The notes beneath the pieces were generated by a model that worked only from the letters and a program-made list of their open reading frames with translations, made no database searches and was not told the origin of the DNA. DNA of 64,000 bases from Alcaligenes aquatilis. GTDB lineage: Bacteria > Pseudomonadota > Gammaproteobacteria > Burkholderiales > Burkholderiaceae_B. The number at the start of each line of letters is the position of its first letter. Within the stretch, counting starts at the first letter, position 1. This document shows, one piece after another, positions 9,378 through 17,839 of the stretch. The translations under genes and the position numbers were made by a program. Location: the NCBI RefSeq assembly GCF_003076515.1, contig NZ_CP022390.1:1-64000 (forward strand), read 5' to 3'.

Positions 9378-10436
9378 TTAGCGGGTTGGATACGTAAAAC
9401 CGGTGTCCGTCATGATGATTTTCTCAGGCCAACGCAAAGCGGCCAGGTGAAAGGCGGAGTCTTCGGGCTCCTGATCTTTACGGCGATCACGCCAGCGAGC
9501 CCCAACGGAAAAATCCACGCAAAATGTGTTTTTCTTCGCTCCGTGCCAGGAAAAAGGATCTATATCCTTGAATAACAAGGAGTATTTAGACATTTTCGCT
9601 GTCGGCTGAGGAAAAAGCTGGCGCCAATAATGACCAAAAATCACCGGAATATCGTCCTGATAACTGTCCCACCAAGGGGTACGGTCGGAAAAACGCCATC
9701 GGTTACCCGCAAAAAAGGGACGATTTGCCGGTCCTTCAGTCCCGGAAGTGAGCAAACGGATGGGGTTGAAGTCATTTTTGATCAAATCGTAGTCAATGTA
9801 GGCCTGCAATAACGGCACCAACGCCTCTGGATCTTCGATTTTTTCTTTCCATTCCTGTTTTGCAGCTAGATATTTATCCAGAATTCCTTCTTTTTCTGCA
9901 TAAGTATCCGCTTTACGCTCGCATTCGAAGAAAAAATCAAGAAAATTTTCGCTTTTAACCGATCGAATATCATCAATTGCTGAATTATTCCAGGCGGCAT
10001 GCACAATTCTGAGGTCGTTTCTTTCTAATACGATAGGTAATGAGCTTAAAAATTTTTTAATTTCATCTTTATTCTTTGGTTTTACACGCGTAAATGGCGA
10101 GTAATTTTTTAAATCTGACTGATATCGTTGGTCAAAATACCAACCTGATCCATCTTTTGCATCGTCTATCAGCAGATTGATTTCATGATTACCTAATATT
10201 CCTTTTGCTTTATTTTTATTTATCAAGAACTTAAGGTATTCAATGACTGCCGGACTGTTTGGACCTCGATCACAATAATCTCCCACGAATATCAGACTAC
10301 GTTGCTCTGGATGAGAGCCATTTTCTTGGTAGCCCAAATTTTGGATCAGTTGTTGCAAGGCCTGAAGTTCTCCATGTACATCGCCGATGATGTCTAAAGA
10401 ACCTGAAGGTAAGGGCTGTACAAGAAAGTTGGGCAT
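9378..10436 (-). CDS. Calcineurin-like metallophosphatase
   Basis: Phosphoesterase of the PPP/ApaH-like superfamily with a binuclear metal centre. The signature motifs are all present near the N-terminus: IIGDVHGE (GDxHG), FVGDYCDRGPNS (GDxxDRG) and ILGNHE (GNHE); later histidines sit in RIVHAAWN and IFGHYWR. The protein is 352 aa, longer than ApaH, so the substrate (protein phosphoserine/threonine, dinucleoside polyphosphate or other) cannot be fixed. Its GC content is visibly lower than neighbouring genes, suggesting transfer. It sits alone inside the DnaA-box-rich origin candidate, flanked by a 22-base direct repeat. Confidence 0.85.
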   Translation of the reverse strand: MPNFLVQPLPSGSLDIIGDVHGELQALQQLIQNLGYQENGSHPEQRSLIFVGDYCDRGPNSPAVIEYLKFLINKNKAKGILGNHEINLLIDDAKDGSGWYFDQRYQSDLKNYSPFTRVKPKNKDEIKKFLSSLPIVLERNDLRIVHAAWNNSAIDDIRSVKSENFLDFFFECERKADTYAEKEGILDKYLAAKQEWKEKIEDPEALVPLLQAYIDYDLIKNDFNPIRLLTSGTEGPANRPFFAGNRWRFSDRTPWWDSYQDDIPVIFGHYWRQLFPQPTAKMSKYSLLFKDIDPFSWHGAKKNTFCVDFSVGARWRDRRKDQEPEDSAFHLAALRWPEKIIMTDTGFTYPTR

Positions 10437-10498
10437 GGGTGAAGATATCTTTATTTAATAATAACTATATATATAACTGGTAATGGATAATGGGTGTC

Positions 10499-10507
10499 TG
10501 TGGATAA
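10499..10507 (-). promoter_or_regulatory. DnaA box
   Basis: Perfect TTATCCACA on the minus strand, upstream of the metallophosphatase. Confidence 0.75.
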
Positions 10508-10679
10508 GTCGCATAGATGAAAATTTACCTTTAATTTCAGTGACTTATTGAACATTTTTGCCTGTGTACCACCTTGATGGAGTCGGTGGACCAAAACTGG
10601 ACAAATTTTGAGGTCTACAAAGATAGGTGACTTATCCCCCTTTCATCCACAGCACGTCCACAACAGGCCTTCTTGGAGC

Positions 10680-10688
10680 TTATCCACA
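10680..10688 (+). promoter_or_regulatory. DnaA box
   Basis: Perfect TTATCCACA on the plus strand within the repeated 22-base segment 10668-10689. Confidence 0.75.
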
Positions 10689-10956
10689 GGGCTTCAAGGC
10701 TAGTCGTGGCCTTAAATATAGCTTTTTTGCCCAATCCTTGACTGATTTTCTGGCTGGATCCCCCCTTCAGGGAGCGTCTGGGTGAGCTGAGGTCGGTGTT
10801 TGTACCCGTACCCTGTTTGAGCAAGAATTAAGCCTTTATAATATCCACAAACTATTCACTTTCTTATTAACGGTTATTTTTAATAGATTCCATATTTTCA
10901 TTTTTGGCTTAATCTATTTTGTTAATAAAATTGTGGATTTCTTTGTTATGCAAGCC

Positions 10957-10965
10957 TGTGGATAA
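10957..10965 (-). promoter_or_regulatory. DnaA box
   Basis: Perfect TTATCCACA on the minus strand next to the most AT-rich segment. Confidence 0.75.
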
Positions 10966-11355
10966 GTTGGCCTATCACGACCGTTATTAGTTTCTCTGGC
11001 CCAAACAAACTCCTATCTTTGTGATTCAATATATTGGTTTTGTTTTTCACCCTAGTTTTTATTTTTATCTACAGGAAATAAAAAATTAGCAGTCCGATTT
11101 ATTGTTTTTAATTGTTAGTTGGATTGTTTTCTTGCTATTCGTCTTTCCTTTATATAGACAGTTTTTTTGTTGATTAATATTTTTTTAAAAAAAAGAAATT
11201 AATCAATAATTTGAATCTGTTTATCCCTGTCCTCCAGTTATTTGCTTTGATTATCAGTTGATTTCTTTCTTCGCTTTGTAGATAAATAAAAGAATGGCTT
11301 GGAGCAGAGCAATAAACATTGAATGATCAGGTTTAACGGTGGAACCTATCTGCCG

Positions 11356-11405
11356 ACCCGACCCGACCCGACCCGACCCGACCCGACCCGACCCGACCCG
11401 ACCCG
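11356..11405. repeat. Tandem repeat, 10 x ACCCG
   Basis: Ten perfect copies of the pentamer ACCCG in a row, at the right border of the AT-rich origin candidate. The perfect copies suggest slippage and a variable copy number. Confidence 0.97.
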
Positions 11406-11902
11406 GCGTGCTGTGGCCATGTAGATCTGGATGTTTTCTCTGTATTGGATATAAACCCAGATTCTGTCTCGGCCTGCTTCAGCTTCTTTAGCCTGGGCAT
11501 GCTTGATCGACCGTTCTCAGCCTGGATGCCGAGCGTGGCTTTTTGGCGATAGCGGGTAATTTGTTTAGTCAGCTATCTGCTTTGATAGGACAATCTGCTC
11601 ACCGTGGAACTTCCAGGGCATTGGGGCGACAAAGCCTTGAGTTTGAAGCACAGATCGCCGCCACAGTAAGGCAAAACAGGGGCTTGCTTGAGTGCATAGA
11701 CACTATGCTGCTGTCGTGGCGGGTGGTATCACCCACTTATCTTTAAGGGGTATGTTTTTTCCTTGGCAATAGCAAGGGTATTCTCCTGCTAGCCTGTGGC
11801 TTGTATCGCTATAAGAAATAGCGCGAAACCTCCCCTCATGTAACAATTGCCGCCAAGGCTGTTTAATCCTTAAGTATCGTCTCGCTACTCACCCCGTACT
11901 TC

Positions 11903-13270
11903 ATGTCTCAACCGAATATCGAAGAAGCCGCTCAGGATTGGCATGGCTTGCTCCAGAAAGTGCCCCTGGCAGTCCGTGCTCATGTGCTGACTATCACTCA
12001 AGATAACCAGGACGAGCTTGCGACCCACTTTTATACGCATATGCTCAAGCATCCTGCTGCGCAGGTGTATCTGTCACATGAACAGGTGCACAAGCGTTTG
12101 CATCGTTCCTTGCGCAGTTGGTTGGTTCAGCTGTTTTCGGTAGATGAGCACAGTGATATGCAGGACCAGGTCAGGCTGCAAAATCAGGTTGGCGAGGTCC
12201 ACGCACGGGTGGGGGTACCTGTTCATCTGGTGCTGCGCGGCGCACGCTTGCTCAAGGGGCGTTATGCCCGCTTTTTGTTTGAGTCCTCGACTGTCAGCTC
12301 TGAGCAAGCGTGGGAGTGCTTTCGTTACGTTCAGAGCTTTATTGACTTGGCGATGGAGCTGATGAGCCATGCCTATGCCAATTCTCGTGAGCGTAAATCC
12401 CGTGCTGAAGAGTCTTATCGCCTGTTTGCCATTGTGCAGAACGCGGCAGCCGAGCGTGGGCGACAGCGTGCCGCACTGCTGGATTGGGAAAATCTCTTTA
12501 TGTTTGCGATGGCGGTCAACAATGGCGTGACGCCTGCCCCGCGAATTGGAGATTCGGACTTCGGTATTTGGTTCAAACATAAGGGCGCTCATGCGTTTCA
12601 GGGCACGGTAGAGAGCCGTGAGATCCTGGATCTGATGAACCTGATTGATACCGAGTTGATGCCCGCGTTCGAACAAGGGGACACGAAAGGACAGATTTCG
12701 CGCTTGCACGAGCTGCGTGATCGAACCCGGGCGATTGGTTTGCACCTGGATCGCTTGTTTGAGCAGCAAAACGAGCTGGAGTCTGGCCGGGACGTGTTGA
12801 CCCGCCTGTTAAGCCGCAAATACCTACCTGTAGTGCTTAGCCGTGAAGTGGGCTATGCCCAGCAGCGGGGATCGCGTTTTGCGCTGCTGGCCGTGGATAT
12901 AGACTTTTTCAAACGTGTCAATGATACCTACGGACATGATGCGGGCGACCGCATCTTGCGTCAGTTTGCCGAGCTGCTCAGCAATAGTGCTCGTGCCGGT
13001 GATTATGTATTCCGTCTTGGCGGCGAGGAGTTCCTCCTGGTATTGGTCGATGTGGATGGGGATGGAGCAGTGCGTGCTGCCCGCAATTTGCGTCTTCGCA
13101 TTCATGCGGAAACCTTCCGGGTTGTGGATGGGGAGAGCATGAATATCACTGCCAGTATTGGCGTGGCCCTGTACGATGGCCACCCGGATTACGAGCGTAC
13201 GTTGCGCCGGGTTGACCGCGCCTTGTATCAAGCCAAAGAAGAAGGCCGCGATCGGGTTGTGTACATTTGA
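11903..13270 (+). CDS. Globin-coupled diguanylate cyclase (BpeGReg/DosC-like)
   Basis: Makes cyclic di-GMP from two GTP, controlled by oxygen binding to an N-terminal haem. Residues 1-160 form a sensor globin: a distal tyrosine in HFYTHML (Tyr44) and a proximal histidine in VGEVHARVGVP (His100), the pattern of the Bordetella pertussis BpeGReg and E. coli DosC sensors. A middle helical domain follows. The C-terminal GGDEF domain (about 295-455) has an intact active motif RLGGEEF (371-377) and a product-inhibition site RAGD five residues before it. At 455 aa it matches the family. No strong ribosome-binding site is seen. It stands alone, close to psd. Confidence 0.92.
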   Translation: MSQPNIEEAAQDWHGLLQKVPLAVRAHVLTITQDNQDELATHFYTHMLKHPAAQVYLSHEQVHKRLHRSLRSWLVQLFSVDEHSDMQDQVRLQNQVGEVHARVGVPVHLVLRGARLLKGRYARFLFESSTVSSEQAWECFRYVQSFIDLAMELMSHAYANSRERKSRAEESYRLFAIVQNAAAERGRQRAALLDWENLFMFAMAVNNGVTPAPRIGDSDFGIWFKHKGAHAFQGTVESREILDLMNLIDTELMPAFEQGDTKGQISRLHELRDRTRAIGLHLDRLFEQQNELESGRDVLTRLLSRKYLPVVLSREVGYAQQRGSRFALLAVDIDFFKRVNDTYGHDAGDRILRQFAELLSNSARAGDYVFRLGGEEFLLVLVDVDGDGAVRAARNLRLRIHAETFRVVDGESMNITASIGVALYDGHPDYERTLRRVDRALYQAKEEGRDRVVYI

Positions 13271-13490
13271 CCGGGCACGCTTGCCCACCCTTTTATGTCG
13301 TATGGCAGCAACCTGTGCTACAAGTGCGTATTGTTCTGTTCTTGCCAGTGTTTGCCGCCTGATTTCTGACTGTGTGTGGCCTGTGAAGTGCTTGTCCCGG
13401 GCCGGATGTGGTGCGATAAACACAATTACATTGAATGGCATCAATGCTTTGGCCTCAGGTTGAAGCAGGATTTGTTTGCGAGCTGATTTT

Positions 13491-14339
13491 ATGCATCCCC
13501 GTTTGGCTGTTCTACCCCAGTATCTCCTTCCTAAACAGGCTCTGACCGAGTTTCTAGGCGGCTTGGCCTCTAAGCCCTTGGGCGGGCGTACGACCTGGGC
13601 TATCAAGCGCTTTATTGACCGTTACCAGGTCGATATGAGTGAGGCGGAAAACTCCGATCCAGCTAGCTACACTACGTTTAACGAGTTCTTTGGCCGCGCC
13701 TTGCGCCCGGGCGCCCGCCCTATCGCGGATACGGCACTGGTCAGCCCTGTCGATGGTGCTATTAGCCAACTGGGGCCTATTCAGGGCGCCGAGGTGTTCC
13801 AGGCGAAAGGCCATAGCTATTCAACCATCGCTTTGGTGGGTGGTGACGCCAAGGAGGCTGCTCGCTATCAGGATGGGGTGTTCGCAACCCTGTATTTGAG
13901 TCCCAGCGACTATCACCGGGTGCATATGCCTTGCGCGGGTGTTCTCAAGCGCATGATTCATGTGCCTGGTGACTTGTTCTCGGTCAATCCTACGACAGCG
14001 CGTGGTGTCCCTGGCCTGTTTGCGCGTAACGAACGTGTGGTCTGCTTTTTTGACTCCGAGCAAGGCCCTTTCGTACTGGTGCTGGTGGGGGCGACGGTGG
14101 TGGGCAGTATGGTCACGGTTTGGCACGGTGTGGTGAATGCCTCGCGTGATGGCAAGATTCACGAATGGAATTATGACGGCCAGGGTATCGCCTTGGAAAA
14201 GGGGCAGGAAATGGGTCGATTCTTGCTGGGCTCTACTGTTGTGATGCTGTTTCCTAAAGAAAGCGGATACCGCTTTGATCCTGGCTGGCAGCCGCAAGGC
14301 ATCATTCGTCAAGGTCAGGCGATGGGCTATCAGGGCTAA
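13491..14339 (+). CDS. psd: Phosphatidylserine decarboxylase proenzyme
   Basis: Pyruvoyl-dependent decarboxylase at the inner membrane that makes phosphatidylethanolamine. The self-cleavage motif LLGSTVVMLF is present; cleavage at the LGST serine gives the pyruvoyl group. TFNEFFGRALRPGARPI and VSPVDGAIS are family hallmarks. The start is uncertain. The ATG at 13491 (MHPRLAVLPQYLLPK) aligns best with the family N-terminus, but a TTG at 13476 has AGGA five bases upstream. The length is 282 or 287 aa. A strong terminator follows. Confidence 0.96.
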   Translation: MHPRLAVLPQYLLPKQALTEFLGGLASKPLGGRTTWAIKRFIDRYQVDMSEAENSDPASYTTFNEFFGRALRPGARPIADTALVSPVDGAISQLGPIQGAEVFQAKGHSYSTIALVGGDAKEAARYQDGVFATLYLSPSDYHRVHMPCAGVLKRMIHVPGDLFSVNPTTARGVPGLFARNERVVCFFDSEQGPFVLVLVGATVVGSMVTVWHGVVNASRDGKIHEWNYDGQGIALEKGQEMGRFLLGSTVVMLFPKESGYRFDPGWQPQGIIRQGQAMGYQG

Positions 14340-14358
14340 ACCCTGTTTTCTAATGAGT

Positions 14359-14392
14359 AAAACCTGTGTTCAAGTGGACACAGGTTTTTTTT
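14359..14392 (+). terminator. Rho-independent terminator of psd
   Basis: The stem AAACCTGTGT/ACACAGGTTT is followed by a T run, 20 bases past the psd stop codon. Confidence 0.9.
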
Positions 14393-14475
14393 GTCGTCGG
14401 GCCGCCCCAAGGCTCGGTGCCCTCGGCAAAAAACTCCCCCTGAGGGGTAGCAAGCCGAAGGCGTAGCGTGGGGGC
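14393..14475 (+). repeat. Dispersed intergenic palindromic repeat, copy 2
   Basis: Same block order as 8183-8250: GTCGTCGGGCCGCCCCAAGG, a CTCCCCC...GGGG arm, AGCAAGC, CGAAGGCG and AGCGTGGGGG. Like copy 1 it directly follows a terminator. Confidence 0.75.
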
Positions 14476-14534
14476 ATGGTTGACGGTTCAGCGCTTAAAA
14501 ATCAATTTGTATTTAAGGTGTAGGTGGAGTAGGT

Positions 14535-15536
14535 ATGAAAAGGTGGGGGGCGATGGTGATCAAGATTTTGGTCTTGTTATTGGTCTTGGTAGTAGCGGTC
14601 TGGGGGACGCTTGCACTGCAATTTCAGCTTTCGGCAAGCCTTGGACGCTGGCTGGCATTGGCCGGCTGGGTCGCGGTGGCTGTACTGAGTCTGTACGCCT
14701 TGGGTAAGGGCAAGAACTGGCTCTTTGTGCCTCAGGCGCTGGGCTTTTTGGTGCTGGTGGGCTGGTGGAGCAGTATTGTGCCTAGTAATGACCGGGAATG
14801 GGCTCCTGATGTCGCCAGAATAAGCGATGGACAGGTCAATGGTTCGATTGTGACTTTGCACAATGTGCGTGACTTTACCTGGCGCAGTGAGACCGATTTT
14901 GACGAGCATTGGATAAGCCAGGACTATGATTTGCAGACACTCAAATCGGTAGATATGTTTCTTTCGTACTGGATGGGGCCAGTGATTGCCCATACCCTGG
15001 TGTCTTTCGGGTTTGAAGATGGCCGTCATGTGGTGTTTTCGGTAGAGATACGCAAGGAAAAGCATGAGGCTTTTTCTGCAATAGGCGGTTTTTTCAAAGA
15101 CTTTGAGTTAAGTCTGGTCGCGGCAACAGAGCAGGATATTGTGCGTACTCGCAGTAATATTCGCGGCGAAGACGTATACATGTACAGCGTGGATTTAGCT
15201 AAACCCGCTATGCAGGCCTTGTTCTTGTCGTATGTAAAGCAAGGCCAGCAATTGCAGACTACTCCCCGTTTCTACAACACGTTGACGGCTAACTGCACCA
15301 CCATTGTTTATGACATGGTCTCCAGGATCGTGGATGGCGTACCGTGGGACTGGCGTGTGCTGGCGTCGGGCTATCTGGACGAGTATGTGTATGGTTTGAA
15401 TGCTTTGGCACCCGACCATAGTTTTCAGGAACTGAAGCAACTGGGTTACATCAATCCAAGAGCCTTGTCACAGCGGGAAGGGCAGGATTTCTCAGCCCTA
15501 ATTCGACAGGGTTTGCCTCTCGTAAAGCCCTTTTAA
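14535..15536 (+). CDS. DUF4105 (Lnb-type) membrane-anchored protein
   Basis: 333-aa protein with two or three N-terminal membrane segments (about residues 8-75) and a C-terminal DUF4105 domain in the periplasm. The conserved family features are visible: a histidine in IAHTLVSFGFEDG, VFSVEIRKEK, FYNTLTANCTTIVYD with the conserved cysteine, and an arginine-rich middle. The Bacteroides lipoprotein N-acyltransferase Lnb carries this domain with catalytic Cys and His, so a thiol hydrolase or acyltransferase role is plausible but unproven. GGAG lies at good distance before the ATG. Confidence 0.75.
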   Translation: MKRWGAMVIKILVLLLVLVVAVWGTLALQFQLSASLGRWLALAGWVAVAVLSLYALGKGKNWLFVPQALGFLVLVGWWSSIVPSNDREWAPDVARISDGQVNGSIVTLHNVRDFTWRSETDFDEHWISQDYDLQTLKSVDMFLSYWMGPVIAHTLVSFGFEDGRHVVFSVEIRKEKHEAFSAIGGFFKDFELSLVAATEQDIVRTRSNIRGEDVYMYSVDLAKPAMQALFLSYVKQGQQLQTTPRFYNTLTANCTTIVYDMVSRIVDGVPWDWRVLASGYLDEYVYGLNALAPDHSFQELKQLGYINPRALSQREGQDFSALIRQGLPLVKPF

Positions 15537-15554
15537 GGCTGTTTTAGGTGCTTT

Positions 15555-15570
15555 TGTTCCACGTGAAACA
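15555..15570. promoter_or_regulatory. parS site downstream of the DUF4105 gene
   Basis: TGTTCCACGTGAAACA, identical to the site at 6160-6175 and one mismatch from consensus. It is the fourth parS in the window and lies on the opposite side of the origin candidate from the other three. Confidence 0.92.
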
Positions 15571-15587
15571 TATGTTTTTCTTGTTAT

Positions 15588-15604
15588 GATCTAATAATTA
15601 GATC
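15588..15604. promoter_or_regulatory. Perfect 17-base palindrome next to parS
   Basis: GATCTAAT-A-ATTAGATC, perfect on both arms, 17 bases past the parS site. The function is unknown. It could be an operator or a DNA structural site. Confidence 0.4.
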
Positions 15605-15628
15605 GTTTCAAAAACAAAGAAGTAAATA

Positions 15629-15668
15629 AAACCCCATCATGTAAAAAAACATATGATGGGGTTTTTTA
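15629..15668. terminator. Bidirectional rho-independent terminator
   Basis: The stem AAACCCCATCAT/ATGATGGGGTTT is flanked by A and T runs. It lies between the convergent DUF4105 gene and the PLP dehydratase. Confidence 0.9.
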
Positions 15669-15748
15669 TTTCAAATCTCCGGCTTAAGGAATAAGATTGG
15701 CTTGAAAAAAATAAATCTTACTGCGTGAGATCTTTTTCCTGAGGCGGC

Positions 15749-16666
15749 TTAAGGAGTTGCCCGCCACTGCACTAGTTGCTCTAGCGTCATGGTGTTGCCA
15801 CCACATACAACAACCAGAATATTTTTGTAAGGGGCTAAGGCCTCGTGATCTAGATACAAGGTCGATAACGCTGCGCCGCATGCGGGTTCCACCAGAACAC
15901 GATGGTCGGTCAGAAAACGTAAACAAGCGCTGACGGCCTGGGCATCACTGACCTGAATGCAGGTGGTGGGTTGGGACTGGCTAACGGCATATGCCTGATC
16001 GCAAACACGAGGAGCTGCCAGCGAGGTGGCAACCCCGCTGACCTGGCTTAGTGTGATGTGCCGGCGTTGCCGCACTGATTCGCCCAGGCTGGCTGTGCCC
16101 TCGGTTTCGACAGCAATAATGGTGGTCTTGTCCCAACCCTGCTCTCGCAGACCTTGGGCGACGCCGCTTAGCAAGCCTCCTCCCCCTACCGCCAGCAAGA
16201 CGGCATCGGGCTGCACGCCCATTTGGGCCACTTCAGCAATCAGGCTGGCATGGCCTTCCCAAAGCAAAGGGTCGTCAAAGGGATGGATCAAGGCATCATC
16301 TTCTTGCACCAGGGTCAGCGCATATTCATGGGCTTCCTGCCAGTTCTTGCCGACCACGTGTAGTTCGGCTTTTTCCCGTTGAATCAGGCGTCTGGCGTGT
16401 TCGCTGGTGCTTTCGGGAACGACGACAAGGGTGGGTATGGTGAGCCGGCGCCCGGCGTAAGCGACAGCAATCCCTGCATTGCCACCCGAGGAAATGATAA
16501 AGCGTTTCTTGTTTTGTTCAGCGTGATGCTGGCATAGGTGCCCAATACCGCGAATTTTGAATGATCCGCTAGGTTGCAATGCATCCATTTTCAACCAGAT
16601 TTGTTTGCCTAGTGGTTCGCTCAAGGCATGTGAGTAAATAAGTGGTGTCTCAAGGTGAAGAATCAT
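15749..16666 (-). CDS. PLP-dependent L-serine/threonine dehydratase family enzyme
   Basis: Fold-type II PLP enzyme related to the eukaryotic-type L-serine dehydratase and threonine dehydratases, which release a 2-oxo acid and ammonia. The PLP lysine lies in LQPSGSFKIRG (near residue 37), the substrate loop is SSGGNAGIA, and the phosphate-binding glycine loop is LAVGGGGLLSG. At 305 aa it is a stand-alone catalytic domain without an ACT regulatory domain. The exact substrate is not fixed. Confidence 0.85.
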   Translation of the reverse strand: MILHLETPLIYSHALSEPLGKQIWLKMDALQPSGSFKIRGIGHLCQHHAEQNKKRFIISSGGNAGIAVAYAGRRLTIPTLVVVPESTSEHARRLIQREKAELHVVGKNWQEAHEYALTLVQEDDALIHPFDDPLLWEGHASLIAEVAQMGVQPDAVLLAVGGGGLLSGVAQGLREQGWDKTTIIAVETEGTASLGESVRQRRHITLSQVSGVATSLAAPRVCDQAYAVSQSQPTTCIQVSDAQAVSACLRFLTDHRVLVEPACGAALSTLYLDHEALAPYKNILVVVCGGNTMTLEQLVQWRATP

Positions 16667-17227
16667 TTCTTATCGTTCCAGATTTTATAGTGATCTGTGG
16701 GGCATGATAAGTGCTCAAGGCCCTGTTCACCCCATTTTATCGGTCTGAAACATATGTGGCTGAAAATATTGAGCAGTGTCTGGTGGCGGTCAGGTCAAGC
16801 GTGCGGGAAACGATTTGGTAAGGATGTTTATAGCAAAGAGCCTGGGTTCGGTAACTGCCCTCGTTCTTTGCACCCAGTCTCTTTATTAGCGTTTAATGTG
16901 AGGCAGCTTACTATCTGTCTGATAGTCTGCACCTTCTTACAATTTAGCTTCTTCGGAACCGTAGTGTCCAAGCTAAATCAAGGGCTTATCTGATAAAATG
17001 CTAGCCAAACTGCCCGACTCAAGACCTCTTTCTACATAGGATGCAGGCCCGGTCTCAAGCGTTTAATTTTAGATGCGTGATACGCACAAAAAACCATTCC
17101 AATCACTCCGGCCATAAAGCAGGGTTGTTTTTTGCTTTGCCTGATCGGAATAAAAACAATAATAACCAGAACTTATTTCTAGAAAAGGCGCTGTTGTAGC
17201 GGCTCTTAAAGGAATAAAGATTTTGTT
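16667..17227. other. Intergenic region between the dehydratase and the MarR-like regulator
   Basis: About 560 bases. Only short frames without recognisable products or good ribosome-binding sites. The dehydratase promoter must be at the left end; nothing else is identified. Confidence 0.5.
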
Positions 17228-17581
17228 ATGAAAACTGCTACCAGACCTGCTGATATATATATGCGTTTTTTGCAGCTCGCCGATTCGCTGCATACCCTGC
17301 CTTGCTTGCCCTGCCTGGACCCTCTTGAAGAGCGTATCTTGGTGCTGGTTGCCAAGGCGTCAAAAGATTGTTTGCGTTTGTCGGTACGCGATGTCATGGC
17401 CGTAGAGCGGCTGGGATCGCCAGCGACCATACACACCCGGCTCAAGTCCATGCGCGAGAAAGGCTGGATCGTTCTCAGTGATACGGAGGACACGCGCCGC
17501 AAACAAGTTGATTTGAGCCAAGCGGCCTTGCTGCATTTTGACCGTCTTTCTGCCTGCCTGTTAGAAGCCGCCAATGTCTGA
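17228..17581 (+). CDS. Small winged-helix (MarR-like) transcriptional regulator
   Basis: 117-aa protein. The stretch LSVRDVMAVERLGSPATIHT followed by RLKSMREKGWIVLSDTEDTR looks like the recognition helix and wing of a MarR-type winged helix, with the typical D-x-R at the wing tip. It is shorter than usual MarR proteins (~140-150 aa) and rich in cysteine near the N-terminus (PCLPCLD). The ribosome-binding site is weak. The target is unknown; PhzF is the next gene downstream. Confidence 0.6.
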   Translation: MKTATRPADIYMRFLQLADSLHTLPCLPCLDPLEERILVLVAKASKDCLRLSVRDVMAVERLGSPATIHTRLKSMREKGWIVLSDTEDTRRKQVDLSQAALLHFDRLSACLLEAANV

Positions 17582-17839
17582 TTTCACCAATAATACGGTG
17601 ATGCATTGTGTGTAATTCCAGTATCTGTAGACAATAAGCTTTTGGCTTGAAGCTAATGCGTTGGACGCGTTCGGGTCCAGGCAATGGAATGCAAACACGC
17701 ATTTATCCAACGAGTCCGCATGCCCAGCACAAAAAAGAAGGGATAAAAACAAGACGCTTGCTCCAAGATTTACCTGCCTGTAAAGAGTCTATTTTTCTAT
17801 ACTCAGGGTTCATATTGAATTTCCAGGCTTGGAGGCAGA

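Larger units (their letters stand above)
10437..11902. other. AT-rich gene-free region; main oriC candidate
   Basis: Nearly 1.5 kb without a convincing gene. Perfect DnaA boxes lie at 10499-10507, 10680-10688 and 10957-10965, with a near-box ATATCCACA at 10841-10849. Two 60-base rows I counted have very low GC: 12 of 60 at 10861-10920 and 8 of 60 at 11161-11220, the latter a good duplex-unwinding candidate. An ACCCG tandem repeat follows at 11356-11405. Sampled base skew changes from C-rich (mnmG, aminotransferase) to G-rich (diguanylate cyclase, psd) across this zone. Confidence 0.6.

Noticed and set aside
16697..16993. 98-codon frame between the dehydratase and MarR-like genes
   Set aside because: No recognisable domain and no good ribosome-binding site.
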